Source: Clostridia bacterium (GTDB lineage: Bacteria; Bacillota; Clostridia; Oscillospirales; CAG-272). Taken from it: 6,929 nt of DNA. How positions within the stretch are numbered: the first letter of the stretch is position 1; each line of letters starts with the position of its first letter. Of the stretch, positions 5,610-6,929 are shown in pieces. A program made the translations under genes and the position numbers. The stretch spans positions 1 through 6,929 of the forward strand of contig JAFYMA010000061.1 of assembly GCA_017556845.1 (NCBI GenBank), in the 5' to 3' direction. Below the pieces are notes generated by a model, which ran no database searches, had not been told where the DNA came from, and saw only the letters and a list, made by a program, of their open reading frames with translations.

Positions 5610-6476
5610 ATGAAGGTTTGTGTAAGCACTTACAGCTTTGGCCCTTATATTAAAAGTGAAGAATTCGGAATATTCCGCGCTATTGATTTCGCCGCTGAAA
5701 ACGGCTTTGACGGAATAGAAATAGTAGACGGTATGCACAAGGATTGCGCCGATCCTGAAACGGCAAAAAGAGTCCTTGAATACTGCAATGAGAAAAATCT
5801 CGAGGTAGCATCGTTCTGCACCGGTGCCGATCTTTTGTACGGCTCAGGCGGAGATCTTGACGCTGAGATCGACCGCGTATGCCACATAGTTGATCTCGCC
5901 GCTGCGTATGGGGCAAAATGCTTCCGTCACGACGTTGCATACGGCTGCGAAAAGGACTCGGAATACAAGCTTTATGCAAATGCAATTCCCAGAATGGCAA
6001 AGGGCTGCCTTGCAATTTCGAAATACGCAAAGGAAAAGGGTATTCAGACAACGACCGAAAACCACGGATTTTATTCTCAGGATCATATGCGCGTTGCTTC
6101 CCTTATATCAGCAGTCAACTACGATAACTTCGGCGCTTTGGTAGACATCGGTAACTTTATGTGCGCTGACGAGGAGCCGACGGTAGCTGTGGGAGTTATG
6201 GCTCCGTACTGCAAAATGGTACACGCAAAGGACTTTTACTTCAAATCCGGAAGTGAGATCGCACCCGGTAACGGCTGGTTCAGATCAAGAGCGGGAAATT
6301 ACCTCAGAGCTGCAATAATCGGTCACGGTAATGCTCACGCATGCCAGAGCCTTGGCATACTCAAGCGTTCGGGCTACGACGGATATATTTCCGTAGAATT
6401 TGAAGGACACGAGGACAGATTGCTCGGAATCAAGGAAGGTGCATTAAATCTCAGACGCTTCTGGGAGATGAACTGA
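5610..6476 (+). CDS. Sugar phosphate isomerase/epimerase, xylose-isomerase-like TIM barrel
   Basis: The 288-residue product is full length for the AP-endonuclease-2/xylose-isomerase-like TIM-barrel family. It opens with the first barrel strand (VCVSTYSF) and shows NGFDGIEIVDG (31-41). Likely divalent-metal ligands are Glu150 (TTENHGF), Asp179 (LVDIGNF), His205 (MVHAKDFY) and Glu263 (SVEFEG). The stretch EIAPGNGWFRSRAGNYLRAAIIGHG (about 216-240) is typical of the sugar isomerase/epimerase branch rather than endonuclease IV. Such enzymes isomerise or epimerise keto and aldo sugars or cyclitols in the cytoplasm; the substrate cannot be read from the sequence. No signal peptide is present. AGGAG (5598-5602) lies seven bases before the ATG. 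The stop overlaps the next start by one base (TGATG), so the downstream membrane protein is probably made from the same message. No transporter, kinase or sugar regulator is visible nearby to suggest a pathway. Confidence 0.9.
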   Translation: MKVCVSTYSFGPYIKSEEFGIFRAIDFAAENGFDGIEIVDGMHKDCADPETAKRVLEYCNEKNLEVASFCTGADLLYGSGGDLDAEIDRVCHIVDLAAAYGAKCFRHDVAYGCEKDSEYKLYANAIPRMAKGCLAISKYAKEKGIQTTTENHGFYSQDHMRVASLISAVNYDNFGALVDIGNFMCADEEPTVAVGVMAPYCKMVHAKDFYFKSGSEIAPGNGWFRSRAGNYLRAAIIGHGNAHACQSLGILKRSGYDGYISVEFEGHEDRLLGIKEGALNLRRFWEMN

Positions 6477-6929
6477 TGGGTGAAAAAAGATCAGGGGCAA
6501 AGAGAATATGGATAACCGTCGGGGTGCTCGTTTGCCTTGCAATAGTGATCGTATCAGTTGTAAAGCAATGCGATTCAGCGCAAAAGGGCGGAAGTGCTCT
6601 CGTTTATTCATATAATCCTTTTGATTACAAAAGCGATGTCGGATATTACATTCCACAGGAGAATGAAAATATTTTTGACGACGAGGAATATCTTGAAAAA
6701 AACAGATATTTCACCGTCAGCTATCAGGGTACGACGCTGGCGTATACCGACGATGATATCGACTCTGCTCCGCTGTCCTTGCAAATGCTCTATACGTATT
6801 TCAACGCCGCAACGAACGGCGACGGAGCAACTCTGAACACACTTTTCACAGACTATTATTTCGACAATCTCGGCTCGCCTATTGAAAAGTATGACGATTC
6901 GTTTTATCAGCAGAAAATATACAACATAA
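6476..6929 (+). CDS. Single-pass membrane protein of unknown function, partial: C-terminus lies beyond the right edge
   Basis: The frame is open from the ATG at 6476 to the window edge, 151 residues without a stop. A basic N-terminus (GEKRSGAKR) precedes one hydrophobic helix (about 11-29, IWITVGVLVCLAIVIVSVV). This predicts a signal anchor with a short cytoplasmic tail and an external C-terminal part. The external part is acidic and rich in Tyr and Asp (FDDEEYLEKNRYF, AYTDDDIDSA). It contains LQMLYTYFNAATNGDGATLNTLFTDYYF (about 101-128), a helix-and-turn pattern somewhat like extracellular NTF2-like domains; this likeness is weak. TGGGAG (6462-6467) is a suitable ribosome binding site eight bases upstream. 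The ATG shares a base with the TGA of the isomerase gene, so translation is probably coupled. I do not recognise the family. The cysteine just after the helix (Cys32) is too far from a normal lipobox to suggest a lipoprotein. Confidence 0.75.
   Translation, partial: MGEKRSGAKRIWITVGVLVCLAIVIVSVVKQCDSAQKGGSALVYSYNPFDYKSDVGYYIPQENENIFDDEEYLEKNRYFTVSYQGTTLAYTDDDIDSAPLSLQMLYTYFNAATNGDGATLNTLFTDYYFDNLGSPIEKYDDSFYQQKIYNI

Overview
The window looks like a piece of chromosome from a low-to-moderate GC Gram-positive anaerobe, probably a gut clostridium of the Oscillospiraceae/Ruminococcaceae type. This is inference. It rests on strong Shine-Dalgarno sites, near-consensus vegetative promoters in AT-rich spacers, short U-tracted terminators, a lipoprotein signal peptide, and the style of the protein families. 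No rRNA, tRNA, CRISPR array, transposase, phage gene or attachment site was seen. There are six genes: four complete single-copy or paralogous plus-strand genes and one partial at the right edge follow a partial minus-strand gene at the left edge; counted individually, that is seven coding regions in four transcription units.

Layout. (1) Positions 1-542, minus strand: a GrpB-family (UPF0157) protein that runs off the left edge, with a consensus TTGACA-17-TATAAT promoter. (2) Positions 543-821: a divergent intergenic region with two opposed promoters and an inverted repeat between them. (3) Positions 822-3046, plus strand: three tandem paralogues with an NlpC/P60-like cysteine peptidase signature (SCDR, then PGD, then HV, then RYD). 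The first is a predicted lipoprotein; the second and third have no signal peptide. One promoter upstream and one terminator downstream make this a likely tricistronic operon. (4) Positions 3047-3406: a 360-base spacer holding that terminator, a near-perfect palindrome, a promoter and a structured leader. (5) Positions 3407-5473: an elongation factor G-like GTPase of the EF-G2 type, with its own promoter and terminator. (6) Positions 5610-6476: a xylose-isomerase-like TIM-barrel sugar phosphate isomerase/epimerase, followed with a one-base overlap by a single-pass membrane protein that is cut by the right edge.

The EF-G-like gene is a self-contained unit with no obvious functional link to its neighbours. 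The isomerase and the membrane protein are translationally coupled, which suggests co-expression but does not prove a shared pathway. The least explained element is the three-gene peptidase-like cluster: one predicted active-site design is present three times side by side, apparently on both sides of the membrane. Two related inverted-repeat elements sharing the half-site TTGCACAA lie upstream of the peptidase operon promoter and the EF-G-like promoter, and could reflect a common regulator.
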